A stretch of 5,014 nt of DNA, taken from assembly GCA_031261885.1 (NCBI GenBank), contig JAISIU010000207.1, positions 1 to 5,014 on the forward strand, written 5' to 3'. Numbering within the stretch: the stretch's first letter is position 1; every line of letters starts with the position of its first letter. Below the pieces are notes generated by a model. That model saw only the letters and a list, made by a program, of their open reading frames with translations, made no database searches and was not told the origin of the DNA. The translations under genes and the position numbers were made by a program. Of the stretch, positions 1 to 5,014 are shown piece after piece. The stretch comes from Bifidobacteriaceae bacterium (GTDB lineage Bacteria > Actinomycetota > Actinomycetes > Actinomycetales > WQXJ01).

Positions 1-3000
1 CGCCCGCCCCCGGCTTCAGCGCCGACGTGCCCGCCAACGCGCCGGGGTCATCGCACGCCAAATCCTCGCTGAGCCCGGCCATCAGCACGGCCCGCACCAG
101 GCCCGCGGCCAACGCCCGCCGCGCCGGCTTGCTGCCGGCCAGCGAACCGTGCCGCAGTAGCAGCGTGTCCGCCGCCTCCCGCAGCGTCGCGACGTGCTCG
201 CCACCGCCGAGCATGTCCTCCAGCTCGCGCGCCACCGTGCGCAGCCCGCTGTCCGGCCGGGCCGCCGCCCACCGGGCCCGCGCGGCCCCGACGCACCGCT
301 CGACCACGGCCCGGCTCAGACCCGTCGCGGCCACCACCTCGCGCAACGTGGGCCACACGCCGCCCGCCGGCGGGCTCGGCTGCTCCCTCGTGCCCGGCAC
401 GTGGAACATCACAGCCACGACCGCGGCTTGCTCGGCCAGCTCCCCCTCGCGTTTGCCGCGCGGCACGAGCCCCTCCAGCAGCGTCTCCACCGACGCCGGC
501 CCCTCCCGGCGCGCCGCCCGGGCCGGCACCCTGGTCCGGAACCGCTCCAACCACTCGCCGCGCCGGCGCTGCGTCTCCTTGCGGTCCGCCTCACCCAGAC
601 CCTTCGTCGCATTGATCCGCACCGCGCTCGTGCTCAACAGGTCGTCGACCGTCCGCACACCACCGCCCGGCAACCCGGCCAGCGCCGAAACGGCCCTGGC
701 CGTCAAACCCGCCCGGGCCAACGGCGTGTCGAGCGTCGCGGCCGCGGCCGCCCGGTCCCGCGCGGCCCCGTCCGCCTCGCTCGACTCCGCGCGCGTCACC
801 TCGCCGAACAGCCGGCCCCACGCCCGGCTCATCGCGCCCGCCGTGTCGAACCGCTCCGCCACCGCCGGAGCCAGCGCCCTCATGAAGAAATCCGCCATGC
901 GCCCCGCCACCGGCTCGGGGAACATGCCCGGCCGAACATTCGGCGGCTGGGTGGGCGGCCCCTCCAACGCCGTGTCACCCGGCCACTCCGGCACATCCCC
1001 CGTCGCGGCCTCGAACAGCGTGACCGCCACGCTCCACAACTCCGCCGCCCGGTCGTACCGCCCGCGCGCCCCCAACGACGGGTCGCGGTAGCGGTCCGTC
1101 CCCACGCCCACGTCCTCGGCCGGCGCGGCCGCCGCGGAGAAGTCGAACAGCACGAGCGACGGCTGGTGCGTGCCCGGATCCGGCGCGATGCCGAGATTGG
1201 CCGGCTTGATGTCGCGGTGGAACACGCCCACCGAATCGAGGTAGGCCACCGCCTCGATCAGCTGCCCGCCCAACGTCTCCAGCTGTCCCAACGTGAACCG
1301 GCCCGCCTCGCCCAGCTCGCTGGCCCACGTGCGGGCGCCGGCATCGGACAGCAAAAGCGCCGCCCGGCCGCCCGCCGGCACACCCGGCACCCCGGCCCCC
1401 ACCCGCAGCGGTCCGGCCACGAGCCGCACGATCCGGCGATGGTCGAGCCGCCGCAGCACGGCCGCCTCCTCGGCCAGCCGGCCGCCGGCCGCCTCGTCCC
1501 GCGCCACCTTCAGAACCACGCCCTCGTGAGTCTCCGCACCCGGCCCCGGCCCGGCATCGTCCACCAACAACGCCACGCCCGTCGAACCAGCCCCGCGCCG
1601 GTCGCTCACGATGAAACGGTTGTCGAGCGTGTCCCCGGCCGTCGCGTCGACCGGGTCCACCGCGACCGCGCCCACCGCCGGCACGGCGGACGCCGGCTCC
1701 TCCGACGGCCCATCCTCCGGCCGGTTCGCATCCTTGGACGCCTTCTCCCAGCGCGAGGCCACCTCATGCAGGTCGAGCGGCCGCCGCGCCTCCGCCATCC
1801 GGGTCGCCTCGCGGATCACCTGCGCCAACGCCTCCGGGATGCCCGGCTCCGCCGCCGCCGGATCCAAACACGGATCGGCCCCCTGGCCGAACGCCTCGGA
1901 CAGCTCCGCCAACGAAGGCGCCGGCGGCCGTCCCGTCATGATCAGATAGGCCAGCGTGCCCCACCCGTACACGTCGAGCGGCCCGGCCGGCGAATCCGCC
2001 GGGTCCCCGCCCGCCCGGATCGTCTCCGGCGCCAAATACACCCACTGCGCCTGATCCACCTCGCCGCGCACGTTCCGGGTCCCGGCCGACAGCCTCGTCA
2101 ACTGCTCCGCGCCCGACTCATGCCGGCCCGCCGCCCAATCACGCACCGTCAACCGCGGCCGGCCGCCATCCGCGCCCGGCGCCACCCACACCGACGTGTC
2201 CGTCAACGCCCGGTGCGCCACATGGCGGTCATGCGCATACGCGAGGATCTCCGCCAGCTCCTGAACCAGCCGCTCCCGATCCCGGACCGTCAGCGCCGCC
2301 TTCTCATGGTCGAGGTAGGCCGCGAGCGGCACCGCCGCCGCGTTGTACGGGAAGATCAGGGCCGGCCCGAGCGCGCTCGGCTTGTAGTCCTCCGGCGCCT
2401 CGATGCCCGGATGGCCCACCAGCTCGCGCGTCAGCTTCACCTCGCGCCCGGCCTGGTCCTCGCGCCGGGCCCGCTCCTCGCGCGAGGCGTCGGCCGGCAC
2501 GTCGAACACGCGCACGCGCTTCTTCAGGCTCGGCATGGCCCGGTTCTCGGCCACGTAGTCGACCCAGTCCGGGCCGTCCCCGAGCCGGTCCGCGCCCGTC
2601 AGGTCGTAATCCCCGACCTCGTACTTCACCGGCGGCTTGCTGAACAGCTTGCCGAAGACGGCCGCGAACGCCGCGATGGTCTGCGGCGTCAACGCCCGGT
2701 CCGGGTGGTCCGGCGCCGTGTTGAAAAAGGTCGCGGCCTTCTCCAGCCCCTTGACGCCGAAGTGCGGCAACGAGAGCACCCGCCCGGCGGCCCCGCCGAG
2801 GGTGAACGTCGAGTCCTTCCCGTGCATCAGCACGAGCGCGCCGATGAACGGGACCGCGCCACGGCCGTGCACCCCACGGCCCTTGACCGCGTCCTTCAGC
2901 AGGCCCGCCAGCCGGCGCGACTTCTCCGACGCCAACAGGTACGGGTTCCGCTCGGACCTGGACTTGCCCGTGCGCTGGGACGTCACGACCCACTCGCTCT

Positions 3001-3241
3001 GGTTCCCGGTGATGTCCCCGGTCCAGCCCTTCAGCTCGATCACGAACGCGCCCACGCGCGTGATCACGAACGCGTCGACCTCGTCGACCCGGCCCGACGG
3101 GCTGATGAACTGCGGATTGGACCAGCCGCGCGCCGCCGGATCCGCCGTGATGAGCTTCTTCAACGCGTCGAGCCCGGCTTGTTCCTCCGCGGAGGCCACG
3201 GGCCCCAGGGCGACCCACTGATCGGACTGATGGGCCGACAT
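1..3241 (-). CDS. pglW: PglW-type BREX type 2 (phage growth limitation) Ser/Thr kinase with NERD domain, C-terminus beyond the window
   Basis: Only residues 1-1080 are present; the frame is open at the left edge. The order of parts matches PglW. A NERD nuclease-related domain spans about residues 35-160 (VDEVD at 52-56, IELKGWTG with E69 and K71, then NPYLLASEKSRRL). A first kinase-like domain (about 230-450) is degenerate: HRALTD replaces HRDxKxxN (H343-R344-A345), DWA replaces DFG (D368), and there is no VAIK lysine. A Pro/Ala/Glu-rich linker lies near 495-540. The second kinase (about 542-810) has the glycine loop GAGSTG (550-555), K578, E592, HRDIKPAN (675-682) and DFS (700-702). An RpoA-CTD-like helix-hairpin segment (838-900) and an HTH-like segment (963-992) follow. 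The ATG at 3241 is chosen because an upstream in-frame TAG leaves no other start and AGGGGAGG precedes it. In Pgl systems PglW is a cytoplasmic kinase working with methyltransferase PglX, ATPase PglY and phosphatase-like PglZ. Those genes are not visible, so a stand-alone NERD-kinase remains possible. Confidence 0.85.
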   Translation of the reverse strand, partial: MSAHQSDQWVALGPVASAEEQAGLDALKKLITADPAARGWSNPQFISPSGRVDEVDAFVITRVGAFVIELKGWTGDITGNQSEWVVTSQRTGKSRSERNPYLLASEKSRRLAGLLKDAVKGRGVHGRGAVPFIGALVLMHGKDSTFTLGGAAGRVLSLPHFGVKGLEKAATFFNTAPDHPDRALTPQTIAAFAAVFGKLFSKPPVKYEVGDYDLTGADRLGDGPDWVDYVAENRAMPSLKKRVRVFDVPADASREERARREDQAGREVKLTRELVGHPGIEAPEDYKPSALGPALIFPYNAAAVPLAAYLDHEKAALTVRDRERLVQELAEILAYAHDRHVAHRALTDTSVWVAPGADGGRPRLTVRDWAAGRHESGAEQLTRLSAGTRNVRGEVDQAQWVYLAPETIRAGGDPADSPAGPLDVYGWGTLAYLIMTGRPPAPSLAELSEAFGQGADPCLDPAAAEPGIPEALAQVIREATRMAEARRPLDLHEVASRWEKASKDANRPEDGPSEEPASAVPAVGAVAVDPVDATAGDTLDNRFIVSDRRGAGSTGVALLVDDAGPGPGAETHEGVVLKVARDEAAGGRLAEEAAVLRRLDHRRIVRLVAGPLRVGAGVPGVPAGGRAALLLSDAGARTWASELGEAGRFTLGQLETLGGQLIEAVAYLDSVGVFHRDIKPANLGIAPDPGTHQPSLVLFDFSAAAAPAEDVGVGTDRYRDPSLGARGRYDRAAELWSVAVTLFEAATGDVPEWPGDTALEGPPTQPPNVRPGMFPEPVAGRMADFFMRALAPAVAERFDTAGAMSRAWGRLFGEVTRAESSEADGAARDRAAAAATLDTPLARAGLTARAVSALAGLPGGGVRTVDDLLSTSAVRINATKGLGEADRKETQRRRGEWLERFRTRVPARAARREGPASVETLLEGLVPRGKREGELAEQAAVVAVMFHVPGTREQPSPPAGGVWPTLREVVAATGLSRAVVERCVGAARARWAAARPDSGLRTVARELEDMLGGGEHVATLREAADTLLLRHGSLAGSKPARRALAAGLVRAVLMAGLSEDLACDDPGALAGTSALKPGAG

Positions 3242-3251
3242 CGTGCACGGG

Positions 3252-3259
3252 CCTCCCCT
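3252..3259 (-). promoter_or_regulatory. Shine-Dalgarno of pglW
   Basis: Read on the minus strand this is AGGGGAGG, ending 10 bases before the ATG at 3241. It is a strong purine-rich ribosome binding site and supports that start. The rightward genes in this window have no comparable site. Confidence 0.75.
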
Positions 3260-3281
3260 CGGGTTCTAGACGCTCACGGTC

Positions 3282-3287
3282 AGGTTA
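3282..3287 (-). promoter_or_regulatory. Candidate -10 element for pglW
   Basis: On the minus strand the hexamer TAACCT fits the actinobacterial TANNNT -10 pattern. It would place the transcript start near 3275, giving a leader of about 35 bases that contains the Shine-Dalgarno. No convincing -35 box is seen about 17 bases upstream, where the sequence is GC-rich, so this is weak. An activator or an alternative sigma factor could explain the missing -35 box. Confidence 0.3.
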
Positions 3288-3329
3288 GCGGAAACCCCGC
3301 CCGACCCGGGAGACGGGGTGGATAACGAA

Positions 3330-3386
3330 CGATCCCGAGGTTTGAGCCCCGAAACCGCCGGATCCAAGGCTCAAACCTCGGGATCG
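3330..3386. repeat. Perfect 19-bp inverted repeat between divergent genes
   Basis: The left arm cgatcccgaggtttgagcc (3330-3348) and right arm ggctcaaacctcgggatcg (3368-3386) are exact reverse complements, separated by 19 bases. No T-run follows either side, and the element lies upstream of both genes rather than after one, so it is not a typical intrinsic terminator. The right arm overlaps the proposed -35 box of the toxin operon (3384-3389), which suits an operator or a cruciform insulator. Flanking GC-rich blocks at 3303-3318 and 3396-3408 can extend the pairing imperfectly (13 pairs with one 1-base and one 2-base bulge). The repeat itself is read directly; its role is inferred. Confidence 0.9.
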
Positions 3387-3414
3387 ACCCTCGGTCCCCG
3401 TCCCGGTCTAGGCT
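3384..3414 (+). promoter_or_regulatory. Leaderless promoter of the toxin-antitoxin-chaperone operon
   Basis: The -10 hexamer TAGGCT (3409-3414) fits TANNNT and is followed by six bases and then the GTG at 3421. The expected transcription start therefore falls on the start codon itself. A -35-like TCGACC lies at 3384-3389 with a 19-base spacer, slightly long. There is no Shine-Dalgarno before the GTG. This is the usual layout of a leaderless actinobacterial gene. The -35 box overlaps the end of the 19-bp inverted repeat, so a factor binding there could repress. Confidence 0.6.
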
Positions 3415-3420
3415 CATCGC

Positions 3421-3957
3421 GTGGCCTTCACCAACCGGACATCGAACTGCTCCCTGGGCGTCCCAGTCGACTTCTACAGGTACGGCTGCACGGACTCCCG
3501 ACACATCGAAGCAGCGACCAACGCCCTGATGCACGCAATCGATCTGCCCGGCCGAACCTGGAACCCCTACCTCAAGGCGGCGGCCCGCAGCGAGTTCAAG
3601 CGCAGGCTCATCACGGCAAGGCAGGGCCGGCTCAAACCCATCGAGCAGGTCAAGAGCATCAACGACCATCCATCGGCACCGCTCTTCGAAATCCGATGGC
3701 AGCACATCCGAGTCGTAGAGCCAGCCGCCGCAGGCGACGACGGCCGCGGACACGACGTGTGCGTACGACTCCTGCACTGCGAACCGCCCAACCTCGGCGT
3801 TGTGGCGATCGGCCTCCACGCCCATGAGAAAGCCCTCATCTCGGCCAGCCATCACCGAATCCGTGAAGAGCAGGACGCGGAAATCCTCAAGGCCGAGCGC
3901 CTCTATCACGAGGGACGTCCCACCAACTGGGGCATCGGAAACGCCCCCCGCCGCTGA
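3421..3957 (+). CDS. higB: HigB/RelE-like toxin, first gene of a toxin-antitoxin-chaperone operon
   Basis: The product has 178 residues. The central and C-terminal part resembles the HigB / phage Gp49-like branch of the RelE superfamily, which are ribosome-dependent mRNA interferases: PLFEIRW (87-93) matches the strand usually written LxELR, VRLLHCEP (115-122) the next strand, and GVVAIGLHAHEK (126-137) the segment usually written LLHGFxKK. A charged C-terminal helix (EEQDAEILKAERLYHEG, 149-165) matches the family's final helix. About 45 residues precede the recognisable domain, longer than usual for HigB. The GTG at 3421 is chosen because an in-frame TAG lies 12 bases upstream and a -10 box sits at leaderless spacing; the next in-frame ATG is at 3529. 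The HTH antitoxin gene starts 48 bases downstream. Toxin-first order is typical of higBA. The call rests on weak motif similarity plus strong gene context; toxicity is inferred. Confidence 0.65.
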   Translation: MAFTNRTSNCSLGVPVDFYRYGCTDSRHIEAATNALMHAIDLPGRTWNPYLKAAARSEFKRRLITARQGRLKPIEQVKSINDHPSAPLFEIRWQHIRVVEPAAAGDDGRGHDVCVRLLHCEPPNLGVVAIGLHAHEKALISASHHRIREEQDAEILKAERLYHEGRPTNWGIGNAPRR

Positions 3958-3969
3958 TAGGACGCGGAC

Positions 3970-3998
3970 TTGCCCACGCGCTGAGATTTCTATAAGTT
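3970..3998 (+). promoter_or_regulatory. Internal leaderless promoter of the antitoxin gene
   Basis: TTGCCC (3970-3975), a 17-base spacer and TAAGTT (3993-3998) make a good -35/-10 pair. The antitoxin ATG follows seven bases after the -10, so the message would be leaderless. The region is strikingly AT-rich in a GC-rich window, and no Shine-Dalgarno is present. A private promoter would let antitoxin and chaperone be made without toxin. Confidence 0.6.
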
Positions 3999-4009
3999 AA
4001 AACCTATGA
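3990..4009. promoter_or_regulatory. Candidate HigA operator over the antitoxin start
   Basis: The half-sites TATAAG (3991-3996) and CCTAT (4003-4007) form an imperfect inverted repeat separated by six bases. From memory, the M. tuberculosis HigA1 operator is ATATAGG-N6-CCTATAT; this site keeps the same spacing and matches 5 of 7 bases in each half. It covers the -10 box and the start codon, so antitoxin binding would block the internal promoter. That would be the autorepression usual for HTH antitoxins. Binding is inferred. Confidence 0.45.
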
Positions 4010-4383
4010 CGGAAGAGTCGGAAGAACGCATCGAACAGCGCGCCGATGCGCTGGCGGAAGACCACGAGCACCTGCTTCAAAGCCTGATCGCGTTCCGAAC
4101 CACGCACGGACTCACGCAAGCCGAGGTGGCGCGGCGCATGGGAGTCTCGCAACCAACCGTCGCCCAACTTGAGCACTACGACGCCAATCCGACGCTGTCC
4201 ACGATCCGTCGCTGGGCACTGGCCGTCGAGGCCCGGATCAAAACAGAGGTGATCGACGATTGCGTCGACTCCGACGCGACATGGTCAGCCATCGTGAGCG
4301 GCATCGAACTCAACCCCGAGCCGATTCCTACAACTCTGGTCACGGCCTCGTTCGACAACGCGCCCGCCACCCTGGTGCGCTGA
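4006..4383 (+). CDS. higA: XRE-family HTH antitoxin (HigA-like) with candidate chaperone-addiction tail
   Basis: The product has 125 residues. The N-terminus is acidic and helical (1-25). A clear Cro/C1-type helix-turn-helix follows at about 25-75: LTQAEVARRMGVSQPTVAQLE (L36-E56, split LTQAEVARRM then GVSQPTVAQLE), then the HigA-like NPTLSTIRRWALAV (61-74). The last 45 residues or so (about 82-125) are proline-rich and hydrophobic with a single tryptophan at 93, beyond the DNA-binding domain. In M. tuberculosis HigA1 the equivalent tail is the chaperone-addiction (ChAD) segment bound by the SecB-like partner. The protein should neutralise the upstream toxin and repress its own promoter. The ATG at 4006 is the only start after the in-frame TGA at 3982-3984. 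Its stop overlaps the next ATG by one base (TGATG), so the chaperone is probably translationally coupled. The HTH assignment is secure; the ChAD role is inferred from gene order. Confidence 0.85.
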   Translation: MTEESEERIEQRADALAEDHEHLLQSLIAFRTTHGLTQAEVARRMGVSQPTVAQLEHYDANPTLSTIRRWALAVEARIKTEVIDDCVDSDATWSAIVSGIELNPEPIPTTLVTASFDNAPATLVR

Positions 4384-4835
4384 TGACAGAGCCCAAGCGG
4401 CTGGACGCCGCAGACATCGCCGCCCACGCCAAACTGGTCGACATCGCGACATTACGGCTTTCCGCCGAGCTCGCCGACCATTCCACTGGGTCCGCCGAGG
4501 CCCCCACAGTGGCCGTCACCCCAATGTTTCAGCTGCAAGTCGTCCAGCCGAACGACCGGGCCTCTTTCCAGTTGCGGTTCCGAATCCTGCTGACTCTCAA
4601 ACAAGGAGACCTCGACATCACCGTCGCGGCGCTCTATGACGTTCCCGGCGCGGACCCGACGGCACTGGTTCCGATGGCGATCGTCGAGTTCGCCAACCAA
4701 GACGGCCTCGCCACCCTGATGCCGTTCATCCGTCAGGAAGTTCTGGACCTGTCGACCCGGGTCCTCCGTACGCGAGTCCTGCTCCCCGCCTTCCGACCAG
4801 GCAACCTCACCTTCTCAACCACACCGACCAGGTAG
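4383..4835 (+). CDS. SecB-like chaperone of a toxin-antitoxin-chaperone system
   Basis: The product has 150 residues, close to the size of SecB. The middle is a set of alternating beta strands (about 42-55, 60-73, 76-87), as in the SecB core. The C-terminal part carries the family signature: LMPFIRQEVLDLSTRV (112-127) corresponds to the SecB stretch PYARExIxxLxxR, and LLPAFRPGNLTF (133-144) to FPxLxLxPxNF. SecB normally delivers preproteins to SecA in Gram-negative bacteria and general SecB is largely missing from actinobacteria, so a lone copy fused in an operon to a toxin-antitoxin pair points to a dedicated antitoxin chaperone like Rv1957. The start ATG shares one base with the antitoxin stop and has no clear Shine-Dalgarno, so it is probably made by coupled translation. 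Codon 24 is a TTA (4452-4454). The shift to short similarity outside the C-terminus leaves some doubt, but order, size and signature agree. Confidence 0.75.
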   Translation: MTEPKRLDAADIAAHAKLVDIATLRLSAELADHSTGSAEAPTVAVTPMFQLQVVQPNDRASFQLRFRILLTLKQGDLDITVAALYDVPGADPTALVPMAIVEFANQDGLATLMPFIRQEVLDLSTRVLRTRVLLPAFRPGNLTFSTTPTR

Positions 4836-4890
4836 CGCTCCCGCACGAGGTGAGCGCCGGCATCGGGCGCCCACTCTCCCAGGAAAACGA

Positions 4891-4955
4891 AACTTCCCGG
4901 CCCTTCTTTCTGGTCACATCCGGGCGGGATAGGTGACCAAACGGGCCGGGAAGTT
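4891..4955. terminator. Three-tier hairpin terminator between convergent genes
   Basis: The outer stem is 13 bp and perfect: aacttcccggccc (4891-4903) with gggccgggaagtt (4943-4955). A middle 7-bp stem pairs tggtcac (4911-4917) with gtgacca (4933-4939), and an apical atcc/ggat stem (4918-4921, 4927-4930) closes a five-base loop. Reading leftward, the stem ends in AAGTT and runs into TCGTTTTCC, a U-rich tail, and it starts 17 bases after the stop of the minus-strand gene. It therefore looks built as that gene's intrinsic terminator. No U-run follows on the plus strand, but the strong stem may also stop the chaperone transcript. Confidence 0.8.
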
Positions 4956-4972
4956 CCCCTAAGCGAGCAGCC

Positions 4973-5014
4973 TCAGAGCACGACGCCCTTGCCGAACCGG
5001 GCGTCGCGCGCCGC
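4973..5014 (-). CDS. 3' end of a convergent gene of unknown function
   Basis: The minus strand reads an uninterrupted AARDARFGKGVVL and then a TGA stop (4973-4975). Only 13 codons are in the window, so it cannot be identified. The ending FGKGVVL resembles the C-termini of some zinc-type quinone oxidoreductases / alcohol dehydrogenases, but that is a guess. The terminator hairpin at the expected distance after the stop supports a real gene end. Confidence 0.5.
   Translation of the reverse strand, partial: AARDARFGKGVVL

Noticed and set aside
2304..3248. A 314-residue minus-strand frame starting just before pglW
   Set aside because: It overlaps the N-terminal third of pglW in another frame, is Gly/Arg-rich and has no recognisable motif. 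The Shine-Dalgarno could be shared, but the protein motifs favour the ATG at 3241.
194..3325. A 1043-residue plus-strand open frame
   Set aside because: It runs antisense to pglW, is dominated by Arg, Pro, Ala and His, shows no domain, and crosses the intergenic region. It is open only because stop codons are rare in GC-rich DNA; the minus strand shows clear NERD and kinase motifs.
3330..3386. The 19-bp inverted repeat as an intrinsic terminator
   Set aside because: It has no T-run on either side and lies upstream of both flanking genes, so there is no transcript for it to end unless unmapped antisense RNA exists.
3330..3386. Insertion-sequence ends or a CRISPR repeat
   Set aside because: Only one inverted pair exists with 19 bases between the arms, with no transposase, target duplication or repeated spacer units in the window.
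3318..3827. A GTG-started 169-residue plus-strand frame in the intergenic region
   Set aside because: It reads through the 19-bp hairpin and then overlaps the toxin gene out of frame, becoming an Arg/Pro-rich shadow.
3280..3909. A 209-residue minus-strand frame opposite the toxin
   Set aside because: Its first part is antisense to the toxin and its end crosses the inverted repeat and pglW promoter. No ribosome site or domain was seen, while the plus strand has a promoter and operon order.
4260..4382. An upstream start for the SecB-like gene inside the antitoxin gene
   Set aside because: It would add 41 residues of Arg/His-rich shadow sequence overlapping the antitoxin; the ATG at 4383 gives SecB size and a standard one-base stop-start overlap.

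Overview
The window looks like part of an anti-phage defence island from a high-GC actinomycete. GC content is very high, GTG and ATG starts lie a few bases after TANNNT -10 boxes (leaderless starts), and the main gene is a PglW-type kinase known mainly from Streptomyces and relatives. The genus cannot be fixed from the sequence.

Layout. (1) Positions 1-3241, minus strand: the first 1080 codons of a very large gene, running off the left edge. It is read as BREX type 2 / Pgl protein PglW, with an N-terminal NERD (nuclease-related) domain, a degenerate kinase-like domain, an intact Ser/Thr kinase domain, an RNA-polymerase-alpha-CTD-like helix-hairpin region and a helix-turn-helix-like C-terminal segment. 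(2) Positions 3242-3420: a divergent intergenic region with the pglW Shine-Dalgarno, a weak pglW -10 candidate, a perfect 19-bp inverted repeat and the promoter of the rightward operon. (3) Positions 3421-4835, plus strand: three genes in the order HigB/RelE-like toxin, HTH antitoxin, SecB-like chaperone. This is the order of tripartite toxin-antitoxin-chaperone (TAC) systems such as Mycobacterium tuberculosis Rv1955-Rv1956-Rv1957. (4) Positions 4836-4972: an elaborate hairpin terminator. (5) Positions 4973-5014, minus strand: the last 13 codons of a convergent gene.

How the parts may work together. In known TAC systems the antitoxin folds and neutralises the toxin only while a dedicated SecB-like chaperone protects its C-terminal chaperone-addiction segment. 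When the chaperone is titrated or lost, the antitoxin is degraded and the toxin acts on mRNA. Here the TAC operon is head-to-head with pglW across 179 bp, so the two could be co-regulated, or the TAC could act as a second line of defence or an addiction guard for the Pgl/BREX locus. That link is inference from position. The toxin, antitoxin and chaperone assignments rest on motif reading and gene order, and pglX, pglY and pglZ are not inside this window.
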